64,000 bases of DNA, taken from NCBI GenBank assembly GCA_963814955.1, contig CAWFEX010000002.1:1-64000 (forward strand), written 5' to 3'. The translations under genes were made by a program, and so were the position numbers. Position 1 is the stretch's first letter. Each line of letters opens with the position of its first letter. Shown here piece after piece: positions 27,323 through 35,381 of the stretch. This DNA comes from DATCJA01 sp963814955 (GTDB lineage: Bacteria; Acidobacteriota; Vicinamibacteria; Vicinamibacterales; UBA2999). The notes beneath the pieces were generated by a model that was not told the DNA's origin, searched no databases, and saw nothing but the letters and a program-made list of their open reading frames with translations.

Positions 27323-28978
27323 ATGACGCGACCTGATGGACGGCCCGTGAAATACATCTTCGTAACAGGTGGCGTCGTATCGTCACTGGGAAAAGGCCTC
27401 GCGGCGGCATCGATCGGCCGGTTGCTCGAGGATCACGGGTACCGCGTGTCGCTGCAGAAGTTCGACCCGTACATCAACGTCGATCCCGGCACGATGAGTC
27501 CCTACCAGCACGGCGAGGTCTACGTCACCGACGACGGTGCGGAAACCGATCTCGATCTGGGCCATTACGAGCGGTTCACCAGCATGGTGGCCACGCGCAA
27601 CAGCAATTGGACGACCGGCAAGATTTATCTGTCGGTCATTCAAAAGGAACGCCGTGGCGATTATCTGGGAAGGACGGTACAGGTCATCCCGCACATCACC
27701 AATGAGATCAAAGACGCGATCCGCGGCAGCTCACGCGACGTCGACATCGTCATCGTCGAGATCGGCGGAACGGTCGGCGATATCGAGAGCATGCCGTTTC
27801 TCGAAGCGATCCGCCAGTTCCGGCTCGACGTTGGACGCGACAACACGATATTCATTCATCTGACGCTTGTCCCCTATATCGGCACGGCTGGCGAGCTCAA
27901 AACCAAGCCGACGCAGCACAGCGTGCGCGACCTGCGTTCGATTGGTATTCAGCCCGACATTCTGCTCTGCCGAACCGACCGTATCCTCGACACCGACATC
28001 AAACGGAAAATCGCTCTCTTTTGCGACGTCGATGAAGAAGCCGTCATCACCGCGAAAGACGTGTCGACGATTTATGAAGTGCCACTCGTGCTTTCCGCGG
28101 AAGGCCTCGATCGCATCGTGCTCAAGCTCCTCGGATTGCCGTTGACCGAGGCGCGCACGCAGGCGTGGCAGGAGCTCGTTCAGCGAATCAAGAATCCTGT
28201 CGACGATCTGACGCTTCACATCGTCGGGAAATACACGGGGTACGAGGATTCTTACAAGAGCCTGAACGAGGCGGTCTTCCACGGTGGCTTCGCTCATCGA
28301 CTCAAGGTGCGGCTCAACTGGGTGGAAGCGGAAGCCCTCGAGAAGGAAGGCGGAACCTCGTTGCTCGAGGGCGCGCATGGCATTCTCGTGCCCGGCGGAT
28401 TCGGATCGCGCGGTACGCGCGGGATGATGAAGGCCGCCGAGTACGCACGGGAGCGTGGTGTCCCCTACTTCGGAATCTGCTACGGCTTTCAGTGGGCAAC
28501 CGTGGAATTCGCCCGCAACGTCTGTGAGCTCGAAGGCGCCGATTCCACCGAAGTCGACGAGAACGCACCCCACAAAGTGATCTACAAGTTGCGCGACCTG
28601 CTTGGCGTGGACGATCTGGGTGGCACCATGCGCCTTGGACGATACGCGTGCGAGCTGGCATCGGGGTCGCTCGCCGGACGCATCTACGGCACGTCACTCA
28701 TTCACGAACGACATCGTCATCGATACGAATTCAACTGTCTGTACGAACCGGCGCTTCTGAAAAAAGGGATGCGGGTGTCGGGACGCTCTCCGGATGGGAA
28801 GTTCGTGGAGATTGCGGAACTGCCTTCGCATCCGTGGTTCGTCGCGGTTCAGTTCCATCCGGAGTTTCAGTCAAAGCCCCTCGCGCCGCATCCGCTCTTC
28901 GCCAGCTTCGTTGAAGCGGCGCATCAACACAAAGTCGGCACGCTCAAGACCGACACCGTGGCGGTCGGCAGCACGTAG
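27323..28978 (+). CDS. pyrG: CTP synthase
   Basis: Makes CTP from UTP with glutamine nitrogen; CTP is the co-substrate of KdsB next to it. The 551 residues comprise a synthetase domain (KYIFVTGGVVSSLGKGL, QKFDPYINVDPGTMSPYQHG, DLDLGHYERF) and a class I glutamine amidotransferase domain with Cys386 in FGICYGFQ, plus the His-Glu pair in VQFHPEFQSKP. Most relatives have GICLGMQ at the nucleophile, so CYGF is a mild variant. ATG 27323 has GAGG nine bases upstream; GTG 27347 is an alternative. It follows kdsB by nine bases. Confidence 0.95.
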   Translation: MTRPDGRPVKYIFVTGGVVSSLGKGLAAASIGRLLEDHGYRVSLQKFDPYINVDPGTMSPYQHGEVYVTDDGAETDLDLGHYERFTSMVATRNSNWTTGKIYLSVIQKERRGDYLGRTVQVIPHITNEIKDAIRGSSRDVDIVIVEIGGTVGDIESMPFLEAIRQFRLDVGRDNTIFIHLTLVPYIGTAGELKTKPTQHSVRDLRSIGIQPDILLCRTDRILDTDIKRKIALFCDVDEEAVITAKDVSTIYEVPLVLSAEGLDRIVLKLLGLPLTEARTQAWQELVQRIKNPVDDLTLHIVGKYTGYEDSYKSLNEAVFHGGFAHRLKVRLNWVEAEALEKEGGTSLLEGAHGILVPGGFGSRGTRGMMKAAEYARERGVPYFGICYGFQWATVEFARNVCELEGADSTEVDENAPHKVIYKLRDLLGVDDLGGTMRLGRYACELASGSLAGRIYGTSLIHERHRHRYEFNCLYEPALLKKGMRVSGRSPDGKFVEIAELPSHPWFVAVQFHPEFQSKPLAPHPLFASFVEAAHQHKVGTLKTDTVAVGST

Positions 28979-29093
28979 GCCGGTCCCCGCGCAAAACAGG
29001 GCGACGCGAGTGGACCCGGCAGGATCGGTAGGTCCGCTCGAGCGTGCTGGCGGCGTCTCTCGCGGAACCCGCTCCACGTACACAGGTGTCAAA

Positions 29094-29099
29094 TAGAAT
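29094..29099 (+). promoter_or_regulatory. Candidate -10 element directly before kdsA
   Basis: TAGAAT at 29094-29099, seven bases before GTG 29107. With no strong Shine-Dalgarno beyond a weak AGGG, this spacing suggests a leaderless message and an internal promoter in the Kdo operon. No good -35 box was found, so confidence is limited. Confidence 0.35.
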
Positions 29100-29106
29100 A
29101 GGGTTC

Positions 29107-29964
29107 GTGAATCCGGTCCAGGTTGGGGCGCTCTCAGTTGGCGGCGGGCATCCGCTTGTGTTCATTGCAGGTCCGTGCGTTATCGAGAGCGCGCAACACG
29201 CCCTGGATCTCGCATCGGCGATCTCCGAGGTTGGGCGGCGATGTGAGGTGCCGCTGATCTTCAAGGCGTCGTACGACAAAGCCAACCGCACATCTGGTCG
29301 GTCATTCCGTGGTCCCGGGCTCGACGAAGGATTGAAGGTGCTGGCGGACGTGCGCGCGCGCACCGGCCTTCCGGTTCTCACCGATATTCACGAGCCTTCG
29401 CACGCCTCGTCCGCTGCAGCGGTCGTTGACGTGCTGCAGATTCCCGCATTTCTCTCGCGGCAAACCGATCTGCTGATTGCGGCTGCGCGCACCGGTAAGC
29501 CCGTCAATATCAAAAAGGGACAGTTTCTCGCGCCCGACGATATGCGTCACGCGATCGCAAAAGTGACCGCCGAAGGCAACCGCTCGGTCTTCGTCACCGA
29601 GCGTGGTGTCAGCTTCGGATATCACGACCTGGTCGTGGACATGCGGGCCATCCCCATGCTCAGGGAGCTTGGCTATCCCGTTGTCTTCGACGTCACGCAC
29701 AGCCTGCAACTGCCCGGCGGGGGCGATGGCGTCACGACAGGCCTCGCCCAGTACATCGAGCCACTGGCGGCAGCGGGCGTTGCGGCCGGGGCGGACGCGC
29801 TCTTCATGGAAGTGCACGAGGAGCCGGCCCGCGCGAGAAGCGACGCCGGAAACGCACTCCGCTTGGACAGGCTCGAGCCGCTCATTCTCAGGCTCAAACG
29901 GATTGCGGCCGCCGTCCGCGACGATGTGGCTGCCGGTGCTTCGGTGCCGGGAGGGCGTCAGTGA
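29107..29964 (+). CDS. kdsA: 3-deoxy-8-phosphooctulonate synthase
   Basis: Condenses arabinose 5-phosphate with phosphoenolpyruvate to Kdo 8-phosphate. Conserved parts: HPLVFIAGPCVIESAQHAL, FKASYDKANRTSGRSFRGPG, LTDIHEPSHA, LQIPAFLSRQTDLL, PVNIKKGQFLAP and FDVTHSLQLPGGGDG. 285 residues, as usual. GTG 29107 gives the expected N-terminus; the frame remains open to 29044 without similarity. The metal-binding cysteine of class II enzymes is present (GPCVIES), so it may be metal-dependent. The stop overlaps the kdsD start (GTGA). Confidence 0.95.
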   Translation: MNPVQVGALSVGGGHPLVFIAGPCVIESAQHALDLASAISEVGRRCEVPLIFKASYDKANRTSGRSFRGPGLDEGLKVLADVRARTGLPVLTDIHEPSHASSAAAVVDVLQIPAFLSRQTDLLIAAARTGKPVNIKKGQFLAPDDMRHAIAKVTAEGNRSVFVTERGVSFGYHDLVVDMRAIPMLRELGYPVVFDVTHSLQLPGGGDGVTTGLAQYIEPLAAAGVAAGADALFMEVHEEPARARSDAGNALRLDRLEPLILRLKRIAAAVRDDVAAGASVPGGRQ

Positions 29965-30938
29965 CGATCAGCCCAGTAATCCCGCCAGATCTCGCACTCG
30001 CGAAAAAAGTGCTGCAAATAGAAGCGGCGGCCATCCTCGCCCTGGTGGATCGACTCGACGACCGCTTCGAGAAAGCAATCAGGATCCTGCTCGATTGCCG
30101 CGGCAGAGTCATCGTCACCGGCATGGGCAAGTCGGGCATCATCTGCCGCAAGATAGCGGCAACTCTGGCCAGCACCGGCACCCCGGCCTTTTTTCTTCAT
30201 CCTGCAGAAGCTGTCCACGGCGATCTCGGAGTGATCCAGGGGGACGATGTCATCGTAGCGCTGTCGAACAGCGGCGAAACACACGAACTGCTGCGCCTCG
30301 TCGAAACAATCAAGCGTCTGGGCGCGCGCCTTATCAGCATCTGCGGCAACGACGCCTCGGCGCTTGCTCAGGCGTCGGACGTGGCGCTCGACTGCCAGGT
30401 GTCGAAGGAGGCGTGCCCCCTCGACCTCGTACCCACCGCAAGTACAACAGCTGCACTGGCGCTCGGCGATGCGCTTGCGATGACGCTTCTCGTGGCAAGG
30501 GGGTTCAAGGAGGAAGACTTCGCCAACCTGCACCCTGGCGGGAAGATTGGGAAGCGCTTGATGCGCGTCGAACAGGTCATGCACACGGGTGAAAAGGTGC
30601 CGATCGTCCAGCCGATCACACCGATGCGCGAGGTCGTCCAGGAAATATCCCGGAAGGGTCTCGGGATGACCTGCGTGGTCGCGCAGGATCGGCTGGCCGG
30701 GGTGATCACGGACGGCGATCTGCGTCGACACATGAGCGCGTCCGTCAATCTGCTCGATCGAACCGCCGCAGACATCATGACGCGCAGCCCGGTGACGATC
30801 GATCCGGGAACACTCGCCGTGCAAGTGCTCAACGTGTTCGAGCAGCGCAAAATCACGTCGATCGTCGTGGTCGACCGCGACCGCCGTGTGCAAGGCGTCG
30901 TGCATCTGCATGACCTGTGGCGGACGGAGATGTTCTGA
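29961..30938 (+). CDS. kdsD: D-arabinose 5-phosphate isomerase
   Basis: Makes arabinose 5-phosphate from ribulose 5-phosphate, the substrate for KdsA encoded directly before it. N-terminal SIS domain (GRVIVTGMGKSGIICRKIA, FFLHPAEAVHGDLG, VIVALSNSGETHELL) and two C-terminal CBS domains (about 205-325: HTGEKVPIVQPIT; ADIMTRSPVTIDPGTL). The active-site histidine and lysine context (LHPGGKIGKRL) is present. 325 residues. GTG 29961 overlaps the kdsA stop by four bases, indicating translational coupling. Confidence 0.95.
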   Translation: MTISPVIPPDLALAKKVLQIEAAAILALVDRLDDRFEKAIRILLDCRGRVIVTGMGKSGIICRKIAATLASTGTPAFFLHPAEAVHGDLGVIQGDDVIVALSNSGETHELLRLVETIKRLGARLISICGNDASALAQASDVALDCQVSKEACPLDLVPTASTTAALALGDALAMTLLVARGFKEEDFANLHPGGKIGKRLMRVEQVMHTGEKVPIVQPITPMREVVQEISRKGLGMTCVVAQDRLAGVITDGDLRRHMSASVNLLDRTAADIMTRSPVTIDPGTLAVQVLNVFEQRKITSIVVVDRDRRVQGVVHLHDLWRTEMF

Positions 30939-32167
30939 CCACCGAGTTGTACCTCCTCGCCGTCCTCCTGGCCTTGCTCCTGGGATTGGCCGTCGGCAAG
31001 GCGTGGGAACGTTACAAGCTTCGGGATGGCCGCTGGATCGACCGGCGGCGTCTGCGCGAAACCCCGCATTACATGCTCGGCCTCAATTTTCTGGTCGACA
31101 ACCAGGTGGATCAGGCCATCGACGAACTGACACAGGCTACGAGCTTCGACACGGATGCGCTGGAGATACAGATGATCCTGGGCAATCTGTATCGGCAGAA
31201 AGGCCAGGTCGGACGCGCGATCAACATCCATCAGGCGCTCCTGCAGCGTCCGGACCTCACGAAGCTCGAACAGGCGTACGTGCTCCTCTGCCTTGGTCTC
31301 GACTTCCGACACGGGGGCTTCGTCGATCGTGCGCTTGAAGCATTCCAGGAAGTCCTGCGCCTCGATTCACGCAATCGTTATGCGCTGGTGAATCTCCAGA
31401 AGCTGTACGAAGACCAGCATCAGTGGGCCGATGCGCTGCGCGTACGGGAACAGGTCGTCAAGATTGACGCCGGCCGGCACCCGGACGACCAGCAGATTCT
31501 CGGCTTTCTGCGGAACGAAATGGGCGTGGAGGCGCAGCGCGCCGGCAACGGCGCTGTTGCGGCACGGTCCTTCGCCGACGCCATCGACGTCGATGCGCGC
31601 ACCGTACCGGCGTACCTCAACCTCGGCGACGCGCGCGAGCGCGACGGCAATCTCGCCGGAGCGGTCGATGCGTGGGAGCGGCTCGTCAAGGCCGTGCCGG
31701 AGCGCGCTCATTTCGCGTTCGATCGCCTGGAGCGCGCCTACGGACAGATGGGGGCCTCGCAACGGTTCGTGGAGTTGTGCCAACGGCTGATCGACCGAGA
31801 TCCACAAGGGTGGCGCGCTCGTCTGGCCCTGGCGCGGCACCTCGCCGCGGCTGGCCGGCACCGAGCAGCATTCGATCAGCTCCTGGAAGCACTTCCCCAC
31901 CATCCCCACGGTCTCGCCATTCATCAGGAGATCTGGGAAGTAATGTCAGCGCTCGGGTTCGACCCGTCCCTGATTCGCCGGTACGTCGAGCTCACGCACG
32001 AAGCGGTGTTCTATCTGGACCCGCACATCTGCCGTCGCTGCCGTTACCGAAGCACGGAGCCGCTCTGGCAGTGCCCGCAATGCCACGAATGGAATACGTT
32101 CGTCGAAGAACGGCTGGCGCCGGCCAAGGATGCGGTGGCAACGGAGGCGATGGTCAATCAGCAATAG
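30917..32167 (+). CDS. lapB: LapB (YciM)-type LPS assembly TPR protein
   Basis: LapB controls LpxC turnover and lipopolysaccharide assembly at the inner membrane. The 416-residue product has an N-terminal membrane anchor (LYLLAVLLALLLGLAVG), a row of TPRs (PHYMLGLNFLVDNQVDQAID; LEIQMILGNLYRQKGQVGRA; VPAYLNLGDARERDGNLAGA) and a C-terminal rubredoxin-like zinc knuckle with Cys372, Cys375, Cys386 and Cys389 (HICRRC...CPQCHEW). All LapB parts are therefore present. It overlaps kdsD by 22 bases if GTG 30917 is used; a TTG at 30946 would avoid this. The 3' end overlaps convergent coaE by 14 bases. Confidence 0.92.
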   Translation: MADGDVLTTELYLLAVLLALLLGLAVGKAWERYKLRDGRWIDRRRLRETPHYMLGLNFLVDNQVDQAIDELTQATSFDTDALEIQMILGNLYRQKGQVGRAINIHQALLQRPDLTKLEQAYVLLCLGLDFRHGGFVDRALEAFQEVLRLDSRNRYALVNLQKLYEDQHQWADALRVREQVVKIDAGRHPDDQQILGFLRNEMGVEAQRAGNGAVAARSFADAIDVDARTVPAYLNLGDARERDGNLAGAVDAWERLVKAVPERAHFAFDRLERAYGQMGASQRFVELCQRLIDRDPQGWRARLALARHLAAAGRHRAAFDQLLEALPHHPHGLAIHQEIWEVMSALGFDPSLIRRYVELTHEAVFYLDPHICRRCRYRSTEPLWQCPQCHEWNTFVEERLAPAKDAVATEAMVNQQ

Positions 32168-32774
32168 GCAACAGCGCCTTCCACACCTCCCTCACCTGCC
32201 GCTCGGTCTCGACGAAGGAACCGTCGGTGCGAATCACGTAATCCGCGCGACGGACTTTCTCGTCGATTGGCAACTGCGCCCCGACGCGCTGGAGCGCATC
32301 CGCTTCGGAGAGATTGTCTCGCTCCATTACCCGCCGAATCTGCGTTGCGGGTTCCGAGGCCACCACAATCACGAGATCGAAATCGCGATCCCGTTCAACT
32401 TCGTACAGCAGCGGAATGTCGGCGATGGCAAACGGATGCCGCGCCGGATCCAGCGATGCGAACCAGGCGTCCGTGGCGCGGCGGACCTCGGGATGGATGA
32501 TGGCTTCGAGTGCCTTGCGGGCGTTGGCGTCTGCGAAGACGACCTTGGCGAGTTTCTGCCGATCGAGCGCACCGGTCGAATCGAGCACGTCACGTCCAAA
32601 CCGATCGATGACGGCGGTCAGCCCGGTTGATCCGGGCGCCACAGCCTCGCGTGCGAGGCGGTCGGAATCGATGGTTGGAACGCCCAACTGCTCGAACTGG
32701 GCCCTGACGTGACTTTTTCCGGTGGCTATGCCGCCAGTCAGAGCCACGCGCCGCACACGGCCGGCTCCGGACAC
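32154..32774 (-). CDS. coaE: Dephospho-CoA kinase
   Basis: Last step of coenzyme A synthesis. P-loop VALTGGIATGKSHV, substrate motif TIDSDRLAREAVAPG, IIHPEVRRA, DIPLLYEVERDRDFDLVIVV and the LID-like RVMERDNLSEADAL. 206 residues. GTG (complement 32772-32774) starts one base after the folD stop. The only Shine-Dalgarno-like sequences upstream are inside a 26-base palindrome in the folD tail, so its translation may depend on folD translation opening that structure. Confidence 0.92.
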   Translation of the reverse strand: MSGAGRVRRVALTGGIATGKSHVRAQFEQLGVPTIDSDRLAREAVAPGSTGLTAVIDRFGRDVLDSTGALDRQKLAKVVFADANARKALEAIIHPEVRRATDAWFASLDPARHPFAIADIPLLYEVERDRDFDLVIVVASEPATQIRRVMERDNLSEADALQRVGAQLPIDEKVRRADYVIRTDGSFVETERQVREVWKALLPIAD

Positions 32775-32775
32775 G

Positions 32776-33732
32776 TCATCGGCCGGAGGCCTCGAGGCCT
32801 CCGGCCACGCCCGCGCGCGCGCGAGCCGCCCGCAGGGTGTTCATCATGAGCATCGTCACCGTGAGCGGCCCCACACCACCGGGGACAGGCGTGATGGCAC
32901 CAGCAATCTCGGTCACCTCGGGGTGGACATCGCCGACCAGCACCGAGCCTCGCTCACGGAATCGCGCGAGCCGCGGGTGCCCGTCCGGAAAGAGTCGGGC
33001 GGCCACGTCTGGATCCGTCACGCGGTTCACTCCGACATCGATGACCGTGGCGCCAGGCTTCACGAACTCCTTCGTCACCATTCCAGCTGCGCCCACGGCC
33101 GCCACCAGGATATCTGCCTCACGGCACACAGCCGCAAGGTTGACTGTCTTGGAGTGGCAGATAGTCACCGTTGCGTTGCGCTGCAACAACAGAAGCGCCA
33201 TCGGCTTGCCGACAATGTCGCTGCGTCCGATCACGCACGCCCGACGGCCTGCCATCGGAATGTTTTCCGCCACCAGCAACTCGATGATCCCAGAGGGTGT
33301 CCCGCCAACGAGCGCTGGACGTCCCTGCACGAGGCGACCGACGTTCACCGGCGTAAGACCGTCGACGTCCTTCTCCGGCGCAATGGCATCGAAGACGCGT
33401 GACCCGGCGTCGGCACCCATGGCTTTCGGCAATGGCGACTGGACGAGGATGCCGTCGTACGCTTCGCCGCCGTTCAGCTTCCCTACCAGCGCGAGGACGT
33501 CGCCGACAGAAGCCGTCTCGGGCAACCGCTCGAGGTCGGCCCTGAACCCCACGTCCCCACCTGTCTTCAGCTTGTTCCGGACGTAGACCTCGGATGCCGG
33601 ATCGTGACCGACGAGCACGATGGCAAGCCCCGGCGGCCGGCCGTGCTGCCCAACGAAGTCGGCTACCTGCGGCCTGATCTCATCCTGCATCCGGCTGGCA
33701 AGCGCCGCGCCGTCCAGCAACCGTGCACTCAT
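32776..33732 (-). CDS. folD: Bifunctional methylene-THF dehydrogenase / methenyl-THF cyclohydrolase
   Basis: One-carbon folate metabolism, linked functionally to serA (serine as carbon donor). Motifs: GHDPASEVYVRNKLKTGGDVG (lysine of the catalytic YxxxK near 56), GILVQSPLPK, PEKDVDGLTPVNVGRL, GRSDIVGKPMALLLL, ATVTICHSKT and ITPVPGGVGPLTVTMLM. 318 residues, about 25 longer than usual; the extra C-terminal residues (AGVAGGLEASGR) are largely encoded by a perfect palindrome. Start MSARLLDGAAL is typical. Confidence 0.94.
   Translation of the reverse strand: MSARLLDGAALASRMQDEIRPQVADFVGQHGRPPGLAIVLVGHDPASEVYVRNKLKTGGDVGFRADLERLPETASVGDVLALVGKLNGGEAYDGILVQSPLPKAMGADAGSRVFDAIAPEKDVDGLTPVNVGRLVQGRPALVGGTPSGIIELLVAENIPMAGRRACVIGRSDIVGKPMALLLLQRNATVTICHSKTVNLAAVCREADILVAAVGAAGMVTKEFVKPGATVIDVGVNRVTDPDVAARLFPDGHPRLARFRERGSVLVGDVHPEVTEIAGAITPVPGGVGPLTVTMLMMNTLRAARARAGVAGGLEASGR
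32781..32806. repeat. Perfect 26-base palindrome at the folD-coaE junction
   Basis: The half site GGCCGGAGGCCTC is followed directly by its own reverse complement, giving 26 bases of perfect dyad symmetry with no spacer. It encodes the last residues of FolD (GLEASGR side) and ends seven bases before the coaE GTG. The sequence contains two GGAGG/GAGG cores that could serve coaE translation but would be hidden in the RNA hairpin. Confidence 0.9.
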
Positions 33733-33816
33733 CGCGCCTCATTCTAAATCGGCGCTCATGAATCCTTCTTCAGGCTTTGGGCTTGGGTTTTGGCGCCTTT
33801 TGCCTTTTGCTTTTAC

Positions 33817-33858
33817 TTTTGACTTTTAACCTTTGACCTTTGACCTTTAACCTTTGAC
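33817..33858. repeat. Heptamer tandem repeat, (C/T)TTTGAC type
   Basis: Six consecutive 7-base units: TTTTGAC, TTTTAAC, CTTTGAC, CTTTGAC, CTTTAAC, CTTTGAC. The preceding 40 bases (TTTTGGCGCCTTTTGCC, TTTTGC) are looser relatives. It lies in the spacer between divergent folD and the permease gene at 33895. Each unit contains a TTGAC core like the -35 consensus. No complementary arm was found, unlike the other word repeats in this window. Confidence 0.85.
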
Positions 33859-33880
33859 CTCTTGCTGTCAGGACTGCGTT

Positions 33881-33886
33881 TAGAAT
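33881..33886 (+). promoter_or_regulatory. Candidate -10 element before the permease gene
   Basis: TAGAAT at 33881-33886 lies eight bases before ATG 33895, with no Shine-Dalgarno between, a leaderless-type arrangement. TTGACC in the last heptamer unit (33854-33859) is 21 bases upstream, slightly too far for a standard -35. Confidence 0.35.
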
Positions 33887-33894
33887 GGGCGCGC

Positions 33895-35379
33895 ATGATT
33901 TCACCACGCGCCGCCGACACAATCGTCACTCTCGACACCGAGTTCAAACGCGGCCTTGGCCTTTTCGATTCCACGATGGTGGTGGCCGGCTCGATGATCG
34001 GGTCCGGAATCTACATCGTTTCCGCGGGAATGGCTCGCGAGCTCGGCAGTCCTGGCTGGCTGCTGGTCGCCTGGGTGATCACCGGCGTTCTTACGATTAC
34101 CGCCGCTCTCGCTTACGGTGAGCTGGCCGCCATGATGCCTCGCGCGGGCGGACAGTACGTCTACCTCAGGGAGGCGTACTCCCCCCTCTGGGGCTTCCTG
34201 TACGGGTGGACGTTATTCATGGTGATTCAGACCGGCACGATTGCCGCGGTCGCGGTCGCCTTCGCCCGTTTTGCCGGCATTCTCCTTCCCTGGATTGCCG
34301 AGGATCGTTACCTCATTCCGCCGCTCCACATCTCCCCTGGTTACGCGGTCTCGCTGTCGACGGCGCAGCTGCTCGGAGTCGCCTTGATCGTACTGCTCAC
34401 CTGGACGAACACCCGCGGCCTCGACTACGGCAAGGTCATTCAAAACGTCTTCACCACGACGAAGACGGGAGTGCTCATCTTATTGATCCTGGTCGCCGCT
34501 TTCGTCGGTCAGAACGCCGAGGCCGTGATGTCGAACTTCGGGAACTTCTGGCAGCCACGCGGGTTCGTCCCTATTGCCGACGGCGTATCGGCGGCGACGG
34601 CGTTTGGCGTGTTCGTCGCGCTATGCGTGTCGCAGACCGGCTCGCTGTTCTCGGCTGACGCGTGGAACAACATCACCTTCACGGCAGGCGAGGTGAAAGA
34701 TCCTCATCGCAACATTCCACTCTCCCTGGCGTTCGGCACCATCATCGTGATCTCCCTCTACCTGCTGGCCAACGTCGCGTACCTGTTGACGCTCCCGCTG
34801 GACGCCATTCAGCACGCACCGTCGGATCGCGTTGCCACCTCGAGTCTCGAGGCCATCTTTCCCGGCGCGGCCGTCGCCCTGATGGCTGTGGCCATCATGA
34901 TTTCGACGTTCGGCTGCAACAACGGATTGATCCTCGCCGGGGCGCGCGCCTATTACGCGATGGCACGCGACCGGCTGTTCTTCGCGCGGGCGGGACAACT
35001 CAATGCGGCCAAGGTACCCGCGTGGGGACTGGGGCTGCAGGGCATCTGGGCGGCGCTGCTCGTGCTGCCACGCACCTATAACCCGGCCACCCAACAGTAC
35101 GGAAATCTCTACGGGAATCTGCTCGATTACGTGGTGTCGGCGGCGCTGCTGTTCTACATCCTCACGATCGGCGGTGTATTTCGGCTGCGCGCCACGCGAC
35201 CGGACGCGCCTCGACCGTATCGCGCCTTCGGCTACCCCGTACTTCCGGCGCTCTACATAGTCGGCGCAGCCGTAATTCTGCTCGTGCTGCTGGTGTACCG
35301 TCCGGCCACCACGTGGCCCGGGTTCCTGATCGTGCTGCTGGGACTTCCGGTTTTTGCCTGGCTGCGGCGCAGCGTGTAG
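33895..35379 (+). CDS. APC-superfamily amino acid permease (LAT-like)
   Basis: A 494-residue inner-membrane transporter with about twelve hydrophobic segments. APC features: FDSTMVVAGSMIGSGIYIVS (the GSGI substrate-binding unwound helix), LAYGELAAMMPRAGGQYVYL in TM3, LYGWTLFMVIQTGTIAAVA, then a Trp-rich loop and GEVKDPHRNIPLSLAFGT. The LAT/APA-type pattern suggests amino acid exchange or uptake; the substrate is not deducible. ATG 33895 gives the MISPRAADTI start; an upstream in-frame TTG at 33862 is less likely, since it lies inside the repeat-flanked promoter region. It converges with the next permease with a two-base gap. Confidence 0.88.
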   Translation: MISPRAADTIVTLDTEFKRGLGLFDSTMVVAGSMIGSGIYIVSAGMARELGSPGWLLVAWVITGVLTITAALAYGELAAMMPRAGGQYVYLREAYSPLWGFLYGWTLFMVIQTGTIAAVAVAFARFAGILLPWIAEDRYLIPPLHISPGYAVSLSTAQLLGVALIVLLTWTNTRGLDYGKVIQNVFTTTKTGVLILLILVAAFVGQNAEAVMSNFGNFWQPRGFVPIADGVSAATAFGVFVALCVSQTGSLFSADAWNNITFTAGEVKDPHRNIPLSLAFGTIIVISLYLLANVAYLLTLPLDAIQHAPSDRVATSSLEAIFPGAAVALMAVAIMISTFGCNNGLILAGARAYYAMARDRLFFARAGQLNAAKVPAWGLGLQGIWAALLVLPRTYNPATQQYGNLYGNLLDYVVSAALLFYILTIGGVFRLRATRPDAPRPYRAFGYPVLPALYIVGAAVILLVLLVYRPATTWPGFLIVLLGLPVFAWLRRSV

Positions 35380-35381
35380 GC

